From contig WPIO01000315.1 in NCBI GenBank assembly GCA_009760855.2, forward strand, positions 1-64,000: a stretch of 64,000 nucleotides of DNA, given 5' to 3'. Both the position numbers and the translations under genes were made by a program. The notes beneath the pieces were generated by a model, which made no database searches, was not told the origin of the DNA, and saw only the letters and a program-made list of their open reading frames with translations. The DNA comes from Cristatella mucedo. Taxonomy: Eukaryota > Bryozoa > Phylactolaemata > Cristatellidae. Position 1 is the stretch's first letter. Each line of letters starts with the position of its first letter. This document shows, in pieces, positions 26,930 to 39,010 of the stretch.

Positions 26930-28130
26930 GTAGCTGGCGCTGAGCAGCTCGAGCGAGCACTTGTGCGTTTGCAGCGTGCGTACTGTCCGAGTAAGAGCGG
27001 CCGCCGAGCGGACGTCGGTGGTGAGGGGGCTAGTCGACCTTCGACGTCGCTGTCGGCTTGCGACGAAGGCCCGTCAGTAGGCGGGCGCGAGCTCAAAATC
27101 GCCAGCAGCCCATGCGTTCGTGGCGCGCAAATCTGACGCTGCAAACGCGCCAGCAATCGAGCCCGGTGGCTCGATGGTTTGGTGTAAGTACCATTAAGCC
27201 AACCGCAACCACAGCAGCAGCCGACGGTTACTGCGAGGAGCTCCAGGGATGGGCACAAGTTTCCTGGGAGCGCGGTCGTCTGAGCAGCAGCGTCGAGACG
27301 GAGCTTCGCTGGCGGCGGCTACTTTAACGGATGGTGCTCGGTTTACATCGCGTGCGACCGAACAGCGGCTGGTTAGTGAATTTTGTCGTGGAGTATTACC
27401 GAGAGCTGGCGGCGGCAGTAATGGGCGGCCTATCTTGAATTACTGCTTTCCTGTTCGTTAGGAATTTCTTCGCGGGGCCCTGAATATGGTTTTTCGCTGA
27501 GCGCAAGGCGTTTACGGCTTATCCGAGAAGTTTCTTGGCATTCCGAAGAACACCCTTGAAATGGGCTGCTGAGGTTTGCTCGTTCACCAGTCAGCTCAGC
27601 CACGCTGCGATCCATGCATTTGCCAGGTGCAACGGCAAATGCGACACTCACGTGGCGAATGCATTTTACAAAAGGGAACCGCTTGGAGAGTTTGCTTCGA
27701 CCAGTTTAGCGCCATTCTGCAATAGCCGCGTTCTCGGTGATCAATGAGCCTCGAGCGTTCTCCGCCCAAAGCTCGCAGCGATTCACAGCGGAGCTGAATA
27801 GTGTTACTGCACTGAGCTCAGAGTTTGCGTATCGCGCGGTGAATCCACGGAATTTCACGATGTATCGCAGGTGAGTTCCAGACGAACGGACAGCAAAAGT
27901 ACTTTGCAGCGCACAGAGAGCGGGTGATGTAAAATCGATCGGTAGGCAACCGTATGGCGTAAATTCGCAGTATTCTTTTTTGAGAGCTCGACGCACGCGA
28001 AACGCTGAGAAATTCTGTGGGGACGCTCTGCAGCAGGGCGGTGTATAGCCCGTAATAACGAGTATAGCATCATTCAGCTGTTGTATAGTGGATTTGTAAT
28101 AGGTCGCATTGGTTGTCCACGCATCGCGGT
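26930..28130. repeat. GC-rich dispersed repeat, copy 1
   Basis: Blocks of this segment recur at 31,900-33,070. For example GCGTGCGACCGAACAGCG...TTAGTGAATTTTGTCG at 27,347 and 32,281 share orientation, while 27,570-28,010 matches 32,520-33,045 in inverse orientation. CpG is frequent, and open frames occur on several strands at once, which argues against real coding. It may be an old transposon or duplicated promoter-like DNA; I cannot classify it. Confidence 0.5.
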
Positions 28131-28399
28131 TTTTCGTGGCATTCGCAATACAAACGCCGCCGGAGAATGGGAGTGGTGGCGGCGGCGAGATTCCGACGAT
28201 TCGGCTGATGAGTCATCAAAATGGCCACAGTCAGTGCTCCAATCCGAGGCCGCCGCCGCCGCCGCCGCAGCACTCTTATAGTCTACATCGTCAGCAGGAG
28301 GACCTGATGGTGGTGGAAAGACTTTTATTGCTACAGTAGACGTTGAGGTTGGACAGGAAATAAAAAAGCGGCAGGCCTAGAAGATTAGAGCAGTAATGG

Positions 28400-28690
28400 A
28401 CTTTATCTACTTTCCGGTTACCAACTGTCGCTCATTTTTTCAGCAGTCCTGAGTGGCTACTTATATATTACTCATTATCTCAACTGGTCTCCCAACTCAG
28501 CCATGCTGCTCACTTTCGCTCTGTTGTTTGAGGTGATGTCTTGTGGCTACTGAATGCGTACCGAAAGACGCTTAGGCTGGGTGCACTATACAAAACTCTT
28601 TTGCGTAACAATCACGCCATCTTTGTGGCTTTGTGGAGTTACGGACGGATAGACATTACATTAAGTTGCGTTATTCATCTAAAGGCTATC
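28400..28690 (+). mobile_element. Second LINE family, 3' end with ATTACATT-type tail
   Basis: It contains the conserved end CTACTGAATGCGTACCGAAAG.CGCTTAGGCTG, GTAACA.TCACGCCATCTTTGTGGCTTTGTGGAGTTACGGACGGA and ATTACATTAAG. The same end recurs at 30,090, 38,780, 46,040 and 56,220. Confidence 0.55.
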
Positions 28691-29699
28691 ATCGAGCAGC
28701 GCCAGGCTGACGCTTCCGGCGTGACGCACATGTTGACACTCCCGCGAAAGCAGCAGTTAAAATAGTTATGGCCGCGAGTGTGGCAAGGCGTGACATTTAA
28801 GAGACCCTCGGCAGCGCCTGACACTTGGACGCAGTAGCGGACTCGTGACTTTTCGGTTTACGCGTCGTTGCTTGGCGGGCGCCAGTGTAAGCCACCCTGC
28901 GCTTGCTCAACAGTCGTTCTACGACTGGACGACCTCTTCGGACGGGAGGCTAAGTTGTCGGGCGCCGCGCTCGAGCGGACGCGCTCCTCGGCGCGCGGGC
29001 AGCCGAGTAAGCCGTCGGCGCTTTCTAGCGGAGGGTGGACGCACACGACCCCGCCTGCGGCTAGTTAGCGGACCAGCGACGACAAAGAGCCCCGCCCCCG
29101 GCCGGCAGACTGTCAGAATGTTTGGCGGGCTGGGTTGCCGATCAGGGGCAGTGCCGTCATTTAAATGAAACCGCACCTGAGCATTTGAGCCAGAGAAGCG
29201 GAGGTAAAGCCTCGCCGTGTAAATCTCACTCCGACGTCGTGAGAGAAAGATCGTCGTTTCGCCCACGCGCGGCGGCTACTGCAGAGTGGATAAAGTACTG
29301 GCGTTTGCAGGAAACGCCGCTTTTGACTGACGCACATCGTATCGTGATCCTAGACGTCCCAGAAGCCCTCCTGCTCGCGCGGTGCAACCGCTGCTAACCG
29401 GCCACTCGCTTTTGAACTCTGCAGCCGGCGCAGCTGCCACTGGACAGGACTTGGAAGGGACTGGACAGGACAGGACTTGCGCGTCAGTCGATTCCGGGCA
29501 AACTGCTCCCCAGCTGCTGCTGAACGCAGGGTCCGCTGGATGGAGACTGCCGATGTTAATATTGACGAGAAGTTCGCTTAGGCATCAAAGGCTTCTGCCA
29601 TTCATGCTTCCGTCCGTTTCTGGCTCTTGCTTGCCATTAGGAAATGTTCCCACTGCATGGACAGACACACACACACAGACAGTTTCTTTCTAAGGTATT
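28691..29699. other. GC-rich host DNA, no gene recognised
   Basis: CpG-rich sequence at 28,860-29,300 gives overlapping open frames on both strands with no protein family signal. I see nothing else here. Confidence 0.4.
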
Positions 29700-30310
29700 A
29701 GGCCACTGCAGCGGACTATGTATATGGCTGCAAGGCTAGTTTTCAAGCCCCAGGGGTTTGAGCATGTGTCTCCTTGGCTAAAAAAGTTAGGATGGATACC
29801 GGTTGAGCAACGGATACTGAGCAAAGTTCTTACGCTGATCCACAAGGCCCGCCACGGCTTGGCTGCTTCGTATCTAGCTGAAACTGCTGCATCACTTTCA
29901 GCCTGTTCGCGCCCTCAGGTCTTGTGTGGACAATAAATTAGCTGTCCTGTTCCTCCGCTTAAAGACCGTTGGCGACAGAAGCTTTAGCTCTGCAGGTCCT
30001 AGACTGTGGAACTCGCTTCCACAATTCTTATGCAACGACAACTACTCTCCTGCTGCCGACTATGCCTAATTTTTTTCAGCGGTCCTGAGCTGCTACTTCT
30101 ATGCTAATCACTACTTCAACTGCCCTCCTGACTCTGCTATGCTTCCGACTTTCTCTTTGTTGCGTGAGACGAAGTCTCTTGGCTACCGAATGCGGACCGA
30201 AAGCCGCTCAGGCTGAGAGTGCAAAATTACAAAATGTATGCGTAACACCCACGTGGGCTTTATGACCTTGTGGAGTTACAGACGGAGGTACATTACATTT
30301 GCAATATAAG
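29700..30310 (+). mobile_element. Second LINE family copy, RT end plus 3' tail
   Basis: The translated piece AARLVFKPQGFEHVSPWLKK, then IPVEQRILSKVLTLIHKARHG, corresponds to the C-terminal RT block of a LINE (A.RLV..., LGW.PV.QRI.K.L.L.., G.AP.YL.E). The family's conserved 3' end with GGAGTTACAGACGGAGGTACATTACATT closes it. Confidence 0.6.
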
Positions 30311-30720
30311 ATAGCCCGCTGTAGCGTTCGATTTGGCGAAATCGCTGGCGGAGAGAGAGAGCACCTCATCACAAGGCTATAACGGCCACCGACATCGAGG
30401 CCACGGCTAACTATAACCAACAGCCGTCCTTGACCTCGGGATGCGATTTCGTAATGAAAAGCAGTTGCTTCATCTGAGGAATGGTGACAGGACGGACGTG
30501 GCTTGAACCGTGAACAATATGACTGATTGGGCACCGGGAAGACGACGACCGGTTGCAGCACACGATCTCCGGTTCACCGACCTACAGTGAAGTCAACGGC
30601 ATACTGCTGGAGTTCCGTGTAAGCACTGAAAAAGCCGACGGAGCTAACGAGCCACTAAAGGCTCGGATCTAACGATGAACTGATCGAATGGTCGCCGAGA
30701 GTTCCAAAGAAAATTATTGG

Positions 30721-30740
30721 TGAGAAAGAGAGCGAGAGAG

Positions 30741-30772
<32 letters not shown>

Positions 30773-30852
30773 AGGGGGGAGAGAGAGAGAGAGAGAGGGG
30801 GGAGAGAGGGAGAGAGAGAGAGAGCGAGGAAGATAGAGAGAGGGAGAGGGAA
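30721..30852. repeat. (GA)n microsatellite with G-rich interruptions
   Basis: Nearly pure AG/GA dinucleotides with short GGGG interruptions. Long frames through it encode only Ser/Leu or Arg/Glu low complexity and are not genes. Confidence 0.9.
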
Positions 30853-31593
30853 CGAGATACCTGAGGCATAAAGATGCCGATTATGCTGTCCAGCCAGCTT
30901 CGGCATCCATTTTTCGGGGCTCCTCGCTGCTCTGCTCGTTCCCACTTACACTCCTAGATGCCGAATATGACCTTGGCCTCAGCAGCTCTCATACTTTATA
31001 CGGCTCCGCATTGTGCCTCACTGGGAAATTTTTCGCTTGCGCCAAAGTTGCTGCTGGAAAAGAGTTTGATCCTGCTTTATTTACAGACCACCTAACGATT
31101 GTGATGCGTCAACTTCAACCCATGACTTTGTGCTTGTTGGATGATGACGAGGTTACTCTTTAGTAGCCAGTTAGGACTCACACAGGCGGCTCGAGCTTGG
31201 ACTTCATTACAGAGTGGTTCGTGCGGCTCATCACCCGTCCCGTTTCGAATGATCTAGTCCCTGTGTTCGTGGACACCGCTTCTAGCCGAGGGCAAACACC
31301 TGCTACTTACTGCCTGGCTGAATGTCCGAGCTCCCATTTGGTCCTTTAGTCCCTGAACGATAAATATCAGCTCCTTGCTGCATGACATAATGTGCGAGTC
31401 CCTGTTGGGCTTTCACTTGCCTGCACCTCACGAATTTCAGCCCCGATCACGTGATTGGGCGTGAGTTAAGCTAACTTCTAGTTGTCAGCGAAGGCGGTTT
31501 GATTTCCTTTTGCAGCTTCTTCTCAGCATAGAATAACAAGAAAGGGAAGTCCGAAAGTACATTCATGCCAAAATGCGTCCGGAACTAGAAGTG
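30853..31593. other. Host DNA, nothing recognised
   Basis: Mixed composition with short frames only and no repeat family identified by eye. Confidence 0.45.
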
Positions 31594-31750
31594 TCAATAT
31601 ATTAACAATGCAAATATTGTTTGTTTATCAAGCATTGCTATTACTCACCATTCAATCGCATTTCCTTCTCAGCAAATGTAAAGTGCCTAGAAAGAGATTG
31701 AGTTCTCTCAGGGCGCTTTATTGAGTGCATTATTATTATTATTATTGTTA
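31594..31750 (+). mobile_element. LINE 3' tail fragment with (ATT)n
   Basis: TATCAAGCATTGCTATTACTCACCATTCAA, AAATGTAAAGTGCCTAGAAAGAG and GGGCGCTTTATTGAGTGCATT followed by ATT repeats. It belongs to the first LINE family. Confidence 0.65.
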
Positions 31751-31899
31751 TGCAATGGATGGTTGAAGAGTCGCTCCGGTTGGTAAATCTTCAGGGCAGC
31801 ACTCTTTCCTAACCCCCCCCCTGCTCACCGCGGCCCCATATTTCGACTACCAAGAATCCTCTGGCGACCCTCTCACCTCTTAAAGTAGTCGCCATCTCA

Positions 31900-33070
31900 C
31901 ACCGCTCCGTCTCGGTAGCACAGTGCAGACGACCACGCTCCCAAGAAATTCATACCCGTCACTTGAGGGTCTCGCAGTAATCGTCAGCTGCGGTTGGCTT
32001 AACGGTAATTACAACGAACCATCGAGCCACCCGGCTCTGCGGCGATCGCTAAGCGAGCGCGTTCGCGGCGTCGGATACCAGAGCAGCGAATGGGCGGGCG
32101 GAAGGTGATTTTGCGCTCCCGCCCGCCAAGCGGTGGGCCTTGGACACCCGGCGACGGCGACATGTAAGGCCGACTAGCCCCCTGGGCAGACGTCAGCTCG
32201 GCGGCCCCTCCAACTCGGACCGCCCGCGCTTTGTCGATGCGGCGGCGTGATGTTAACGAATGGCGCCGCGGGTAACGTCGCGTGCGACCGAACAGCGACT
32301 GGTCAGTGAATTTTGTCGAGGAGTCCTGCTGATAACGCGCGGCGGCCTAAGTGATCGGACTTTCTTGAATTACCGCGTCTCCGTTCCTAAGGGAATTCTA
32401 CGCGGGGCTCAAATTGCTGCTCTGAGCGCTACGCGTTTACGGCTTATCAGCGAAATTTTGTGGCAATCCGCAAACAAAGTTCCGCAACTAAAGGTACGGT
32501 CTCCAAACCCAGAATTTCTCAGCGTTTTTGCGTGCGTCGCACTTTTGAAAAAGAATATTGCAAATTTACGCCACATGGGTGACTTTCGATTGATAGTACA
32601 CCACCCTGCTCGCTGAGAGCCCCAAAGTACTTGTGCTGCCTGTCCGTCTTGAACTCGCATGCGTTACACGGTGAAATTGAGTGGATTCGCCGCGCGATAC
32701 GCAAACTCTATTTGAGCTTCGCACAATAGCACTATTCCGCTTTCTAGCGAATCGTTGTGAGCTTATTTGCCCCCCCCCCCGTGCGACGCTCATCGATTCG
32801 TTTCACCGAGAACGCTGGGTTAGCTAATGGTGCTAGATTGGTCCTATGAAAACTCTCAACGTGGCTCCCTGTAATATGCATTCGCAACGTGAGCATCGCG
32901 TTCGCAGTTATGCCTAAAAATGGATGAATCGCAGCGGGGCTGAGCGGACCGGCGAACGAGCGCAACTCAAATCGCTCATCTCAAGAGCATTCGCGTGCGG
33001 GAATGCCATGAAATTTCGCAGATGAGCCGTAAACGCCTAGTGCTGGGTACATATTCGCGCCCTGCGCCGA
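31900..33070. repeat. GC-rich dispersed repeat, rearranged copy 2
   Basis: This segment shares blocks with 26,930-28,130, some direct and some inverted, so one of the two copies has been internally inverted or is a fold-back element. A poly-C run lies at about 32,769. Frames inside are short and overlapping; no gene is recognised. Confidence 0.5.
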
Positions 33071-34399
33071 AGCGCCTATCGAACAGGGACGAACCACAAA
33101 TCCTTTTTAAAACAAAAGATGCGGAAATCGTGTGGCCGATCACCAGCTCTTTTTCAAGCCGTCACCGGTGCTTGCGCTTTTCGGCCAGAGACCAGAGGGT
33201 ACGAGTCGGGCAGTACGCTCCGGCATGCCGCCGCAGCGCCGACGGTCGGCGTCAGCTCAGTGCGACGGCGGTGCTGCGGCGGCTTGCCGGAGCCTACCGC
33301 CACCGCTGCCCTTCCGGCAGTCGCGGTGACGTGTGCGGCAGCGTCGAGGCAGCGTCGATTACCCGTTTAGCGTGCCTGTTGCGGTTCGCGAGCGAAATGA
33401 GCTAGCGCTAGATGGCGCTGGCCGCGCGCTCCTTCCTTCGGAGTAGCAAGGTCTGCCCGCCTCCTCGCGGACTTCTCAACTGTTGGTTGGAGCGAAGAGC
33501 GGCTTGGTGGGAAGCGCGATGTCGTCCCAGCGAGAACGAGCGACGCTGCCGCGTCCCAGTCCCAGCGGGTGCATGCATCGCTCCTGCGTCGAGTCGCCTC
33601 CGAGCTGCGTTCGCGAAATGAAGTCTCGACTGCTTAGCTGCGGCCGTTAAAATGAGGCTGTCGCGACGGTTTTACTGTTGCCCTGGGCACCAGACAAGAC
33701 TTTTAAGGCGCTAGCTTTCTAATTTACAATCGCCTTCTTATTTGGTTGACTCGCTCTTGCCCACAATCTTTCACAAGCCAGAGAGCTGCTTACATAAACA
33801 GACTGACAATCGGCAAAGATATGCACGGATTATCCGTGTGCCATTTCTCTCTCGACGGATTTTCCGGAGCTAGCTACTCAAGTCCAGAGCCAGCCGTTGT
33901 GCCGCCGCGTTGGATGCCGGTGCTCACTCGCCCCTTCCACACCCGCAATGCCCGATCTCGCCCTTCTCGTGGTCTTCCCGCCGCCGCCTTCACGTCGTGG
34001 CTCACGCGGTGGGAGCAAATTTCAACGGGGCCTTCAAGATGGCGTCACAGATGGCAGATGCCTCGCTGTCGGAGCAAGCGAGTGCTGTGCCCTTCGAAGC
34101 TCGACAGCTCTCTGCGGTTCTCAAAGGTTATAGCTCGTACAGTTCTTCGCAGGACATCTCTCGCTCCTCGAGTTGAATAAGGCCTGGGCACTTCCGTCCA
34201 GACTAGAATGGCTAATTTATTAGACTTTAAGGTTCTGAGAGGTCTGCTCGTTCGTTGTGATCGTTTGGGAACGGACTCAACGGTTGTAACTTCTTAAAAA
34301 TGCTGTACATTTTCGTCGCGTATTTCAGATAGGTCTGTACGGGCGTCGATAATTTCATCGGCAGACCATCAATAGTGAATTGCTGAAATTCATTAGGGG
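33071..34399. other. GC-rich, CpG-rich host DNA; possible promoter or first exon
   Basis: CpG density is high. At 34,036-34,043 the sequence CAAGATGGCG forms a good start context that also matches a YY1-type element common near transcription starts. It opens 45 codons (34,039-34,176) of Ser/Ala-rich protein. There is no homology signal, so a real exon is only possible. Other frames here overlap and look random. Confidence 0.25.
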
Positions 34400-34401
34400 T
34401 C

Positions 34402-34471
<70 letters not shown>
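34400..34471. repeat. (CT)n microsatellite
   Basis: Uninterrupted CT dinucleotides across the segment. Confidence 0.95.
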
Positions 34472-34473
<2 letters not shown>

Positions 34474-35035
34474 GTACACAGATTTAAAAGTTACTATCTA
34501 CTCTAGACAATACGCTAGTAGACTGCACTTCCCGGGCTGTTTTCTTCTTTTCATTCCTTTTTATCTTTGTATCTAGTATGCCAACTAGTTGTCCTACACA
34601 TCTGCCTCCCTAAGATCCACCAAAAACGGTTCATGAGAAGTGCAATGTAATTTAAGAGCAAATAAATTATTTTCAAGAATTCCAATCACAAGTGCAATAC
34701 TCAATAAATACATCAAGTGGTAGTTAACAATATTAAAATTGTCAGTACACGTAAACAAGAAGCACAGAAGACACTTTTCAAAGGCTGATCAAATGCTTTG
34801 AAGAACGTACGGGTTTCGGGCTCTCGTTAAATTTGTTGTCCAAGGATTTCGTACCCGATTAGTGAGCAACTGTATTACACACCTTATTTGGCACGACGCA
34901 ATTACCCAAATATAGATTACCCAGGATGAAGAATCGAAAAAGAACAGTGAGAACATTCTCGCTGAGAAATCAGCCACCATAAATACCAGTGGAGTTGGCT
35001 TCGCTGTATCTATTTATTTTCGAGCACAGCAGCAA
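34472..35035. other. Host DNA, nothing recognised
   Basis: AT-leaning sequence without long frames or known repeats. Confidence 0.45.
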
Positions 35036-36371
35036 CACAAAGTTCCTCTAGAGCGCCTCTCATCTCGCCTGGGCATCACTGACACTGATCTGCATTGGTT
35101 CAGGTCCTATCTCAGTAGGAGACTCCAGAGTATTGACGTGAATGGACAATGATCATGTGAAGGACCTCTGAAATAAAGAGTACCTCAGGGCTCCGTCCTA
35201 GGTCCGGTTCTTTTCACGGTTTATACTCTGCCTCTTGCTGATGTGATCGCCAAGTACAATCTAGGCTTTCACTTCTATGCAGATGACACTCAGTTGTACC
35301 TTTGCTTTGATTGTTCCCAGCCTTCGAGCACCTCAATTTCTCTAAACTCACTTGCTGCATGCATTGATGACATCCGCACATGGATTGCAGCAAATTTTCT
35401 AAATCTAAACGATGACAAAATTAACTTACTAGTTATGGGCAAACTGAGTGCGATTCAGAGATTGGAAAGGCTGTCTCTCCATATTGGCTCTGCCAGCATA
35501 TCTCCTGTCGAATCAGCTCAAAATCTAAGTGTCATATTCCAAAGCGACCTCTCGTTAGACGACCATATCAGCTCCACAGTCAAATCTGCCTATTTTCAGT
35601 TTCACAACATTGCCAAAATTCTGGCTTATTTAGATAAGGATACCACGTCCAAGTTGGTACATGCATTCGTGACATCTCGTCTCGACTTCTGCAATTCACT
35701 GCTTACTGGCCTACCAGCACGTGCGATCAGGCGATTGCAGCTGGTGCAAATCTCTGCAGCTAGGCTTGTCTGTCGTGAGCGTCGCAGTTGCCTCATTACT
35801 CCACTTCTCGCCGATCTGCACTGGCTACCAGTCAAGCAACGGATTGACTTCAAGGTTTTGTCGCTCACTTTTAGGTCCCTTCATTCTATGGCTCCAGCCT
35901 ATCTCTCCGACATACTCCCCCATCAGGCCAAGCATCGTACCACCCGCTTTTCGGAATCCAACAGTCTAGAAATACCTCGTATAAACCTTGAATCCTTTGG
36001 AGACCGTGCATTTAGTTCGTATGCTCCCAAAGCCTGGAACTCCCTCCTGACCTGCGTCTGAACATCCCCTGACCTGACCACATCTAAAAGGAACTTAAAA
36101 AACACACCTATTTAGGAAAACATTTTGTGGGTGCCTGTGATTCTTCCTTCACGTGCTTATGCATGCAGACACTATGCATGCTGCCACTAACCACATTTGC
36201 ATGCCGACCCTGTGCATTTCACCCCTAACCATGTTATTCATCTTGTTTGTTTTTCAAGCATGATTTTACTTATCATTCAATTGCATTTCCCATTGCTGCA
36301 AATGTAAATCACCTAGAAAGAGATTAAGTTCTCTGAGGGCGCTTTAACAAGTGCATAATTACTATTATTAT
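35036..36371 (+). mobile_element. CR1/L2-like LINE, best-preserved reverse-transcriptase part
   Basis: An open frame at 35,243-36,061 (272 residues) carries the RT catalytic block [11 protein letters not shown] and the thumb region. It ends with [20 protein letters not shown], the [15 protein letters not shown] block and APAYLSDIL. Upstream, to about 35,040, earlier RT motifs ([19 protein letters not shown]) are readable but carry stops. The conserved 3' UTR and tail (GGGCGCTTTAACAAGTGC and ATT-rich end) complete the copy. It is 5'-truncated, lacks the endonuclease domain, and cannot move by itself. Confidence 0.75.
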
Positions 36372-36509
36372 ATTTTTATAACCAAAAGATGGAATTTCTG
36401 TAATTAACGAGTACTTTCTGACGGAGAGAAGCAATGCAGACGAGCGGTAAGATCACTGGAAGTATCTCGTACAGGACGTGCTCAGCGAGACGAGCTGCTC
36501 TAGCCTAAC

Positions 36510-36655
36510 GGTTAATCAACTGATACAGAGCAAAGTTCTGACACTGACCCACCATGCTCGCCCTGGCTTGGCTCCTTCGTATCTAGCTGAACTGCTGCAC
36601 CAGTTTCAGCCTCCTCGTGCCATCAGGTCCTGCATAGACATTTAATTAGCTACTT
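36510..36655 (+). mobile_element. Fragment of the second LINE family
   Basis: Reading ACTGACCCACCATGCTCGCCC...CAGTTTCAGCCTCCTCG gives the G.AP.YLAELLHQFQPPRA block also seen at 56,140. A first-family copy follows directly. Confidence 0.5.
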
Positions 36656-37290
36656 CATTGGAAAGGCTGACTCTCAAAATTGGCTCTGCCAGCATATCTC
36701 TAGATCAATATGCTCGAAATCTAGGTGTCATGTTCCAAAGCGACCCGGCTTTAGACGACCATATCAGCTCCACAGTCAAACCTGCCAATTTTAAGCTTCA
36801 TAACATTGCTAAAAGTCAGGCTTGTTTAGATAAGGATAAGACAGATTAGTTGGTCCATGCATTCGTGACATCTCGCCTCGACTTCTGCAACTCACTGCTT
36901 ACAGGCCTACCTGCATGTGCGATCAGGCGATTGCAGCTGGTGCAAAACTCTGCAGCTAAGCTTGTCTGTCGTGAGCGTCGCAGTTTCCACATTACTCCAC
37001 TTCTCGCCGACCTGCACTGGCTACCAGTCAAGCAACGGACTGACTTCAAGGTTTAGTCGCTCACTTTTAGGTCTCTTCATTCTATGGCTCCAGCCAATGT
37101 CTCTCTGATATACTACCCCATCAGGCCAAGCATCGTACCACCCGCTTTTCGGAATCCAACAGTCTGAATATACCTTGTACAAACCTTAAATCCTTTGGAG
37201 ATGGTGCATTTAGTTCGTATGCTTCCAAAGCGTGGAACTCCCTCCCAACCTGTGTCAGAACATCCCCTGACATGACCACATTTTCTCAAA
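36656..37290 (+). mobile_element. LINE copy, RT C-terminal part, with stops
   Basis: It repeats the ERLTLKIGSASISL ... [19 protein letters not shown] ... [14 protein letters not shown] region of the 35-kb copy but has internal stops (for example TAG near 36,847) and lacks the 3' tail. Confidence 0.7.
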
Positions 37291-38366
37291 TCCTCTCAAA
37301 AACCTCAAATTCTCATCTCTCAAAACCTCAAATTCTCTAAACTCACTACCTGCATGCATTGATGACATCCGCACATGGATGGCAGCTAATTTTCTAAAAC
37401 TTAATGATGATAAAACTAACTTACTGGTTATGGGCAAACCCAGTGTGATCCAGAGATTGGAAAGGCTGACTCTCAAAATTGGCTCTGCCAGCATATCTCC
37501 AGTTGAATGAGCTCGAAATCTAGGTGTCATATTCCAAACCTACCTCTCGTTAGACGACCATATCAGCTCCACAGTCAAATCCGCCTATTTTCAGCTTCAT
37601 AACATTGCTACAATTCGGGCCTGTTTAGATAAAGATACCACGTCCTAGTTGGTCAATGCATTCGTGACATCCCGTCTCGACTTCTGCAACTCACTGCTTA
37701 CTGGCCTACCAGCATGTGAGATCAGGCGATTGCAGCTGGTGCAAAACTCTGCAGCTAGCCTTGTCTGTCGTGAGCGTCGCAGTTGCCACATTACTCCACT
37801 TCTCGTCGACCTGCACTGGCTACCAGTCAAGCAACGGATTGACTTCAAGGTTTTGTCCCTCACTTTTAGGTCCCTTCATTCAATGGCTCCAGCCTATCTG
37901 TCAGATATACTACCCCATCAGGCCAAGCATCGTGCCACCCGCTTTTCGGAATCCAACAGTCTAGAAATATCTCATACAAACCTTAAATCCTTAGGAGACC
38001 GTGCATTTAGTTCATATGCTCCCAAAGCCTGAAACTCCGTCCCGACCTGCGTCAGAACATCCCCTGACCTGACCACATTTAAAAGGAACCTTAAAAACAC
38101 ACCTATTTAGGAAAGCATTTAGTGGGTCCCTGTGATTCGTCCTTGATGTGCTTATGTGTGCTGACACTGTGCATGCTGCCACTAACCACATTTGCATGCT
38201 GACCCTGTGCATGTCACCCCTAACCATATTATGCATTTCGTTTGTTTTTTCAAGCATGATTTTACTTACCATTCAATTTAATTTCACTTTACAGCAAATG
38301 TAAAGCGCCTAGAGAGAGATTAAGTTCTCCGAGGCTGCTTTATCAAGTGAATTATTATTATTATTA
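37291..38366 (+). mobile_element. LINE copy, RT C-terminal part with full 3' tail
   Basis: The same family runs from the [11 protein letters not shown]-type segment through [19 protein letters not shown] and [12 protein letters not shown], then the conserved 3' UTR and (ATT)n at about 38,350. A stop (TAG near 37,647) and others break the frame. Confidence 0.7.
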
Positions 38367-38655
38367 TTATTTAAAAGGAACTAAAAAACACACCTATTTA
38401 GGACAGCATTTAGTGGGTCCCTGTGATTCGTCCTTCATGTGCTGACACTGTGCATGCTGCCACTAACCACATTAGCATGCTGACCCTGTGCATGTGGCCC
38501 CTAACCATATTATTCATTTCGTTTGTTTTTCAAGCATGGTTTTACTTACCTTTTAATTGCATTTCACTTCGCAGCAAATGTAAAGCACCTAGAAAGAGAT
38601 TAAGTTCTCTGAGGGCGCTTTATCAAATGCATTATTATTTTTATTATTATTATTC
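38367..38655 (+). mobile_element. LINE 3' tail, tandem to the previous copy
   Basis: It starts at TTTAAAAGGAACTAAAAAACACACC, directly after the ATT tail of the copy before, and carries the whole conserved 3' UTR to a second (ATT)n. Confidence 0.7.
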
Positions 38656-39010
38656 ATTCCTCTGCCTAAAGACCTTTGGTTTACAAAACGTTTGCTCTGC
38701 AGGTCCTAGGCCGTGGAACACGCATCCACATTTCTTACGTTACGACAACTAATCTCATGCTGCTGACTACGACACTTCTTTTCCAGCAGTCCAGAGCGGC
38801 TACTTCCATGCTACTCAATATCTTAACAGCACTGTTGACTCTTCTTTGATTCCCACTTTCTCTTTGTTTCGTGAGATGAAGTATGTTTGCTACGGCCCCT
38901 GCGTGCCGAAAGCCGCTTAGGCTGTGAGAGAGCTATACACAACTCTCCTGCGTAACAGCGACATAGTTTTTATGACTTTGTGGAGTTACAGAAGGAGATA
39001 CATTTCATAT
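38656..39010 (+). mobile_element. Second LINE family 3' end
   Basis: CTCTGCAGGTCCTAGGCCGTGGAAC, GTGCCGAAAGCCGCTTAGGCTG and GGAGTTACAGAAGGAGATACATTTCAT match the conserved end of the second family. Confidence 0.55.

Noticed and set aside
26564-27258. 190- and 171-codon overlapping frames on opposite strands
   Set aside because: They lie in a GC-rich repeat, overlap each other antisense, and show no protein family.
30655-30945. 96-codon Ser/Leu-rich frame
   Set aside because: It is a translation of the (GA)n microsatellite.
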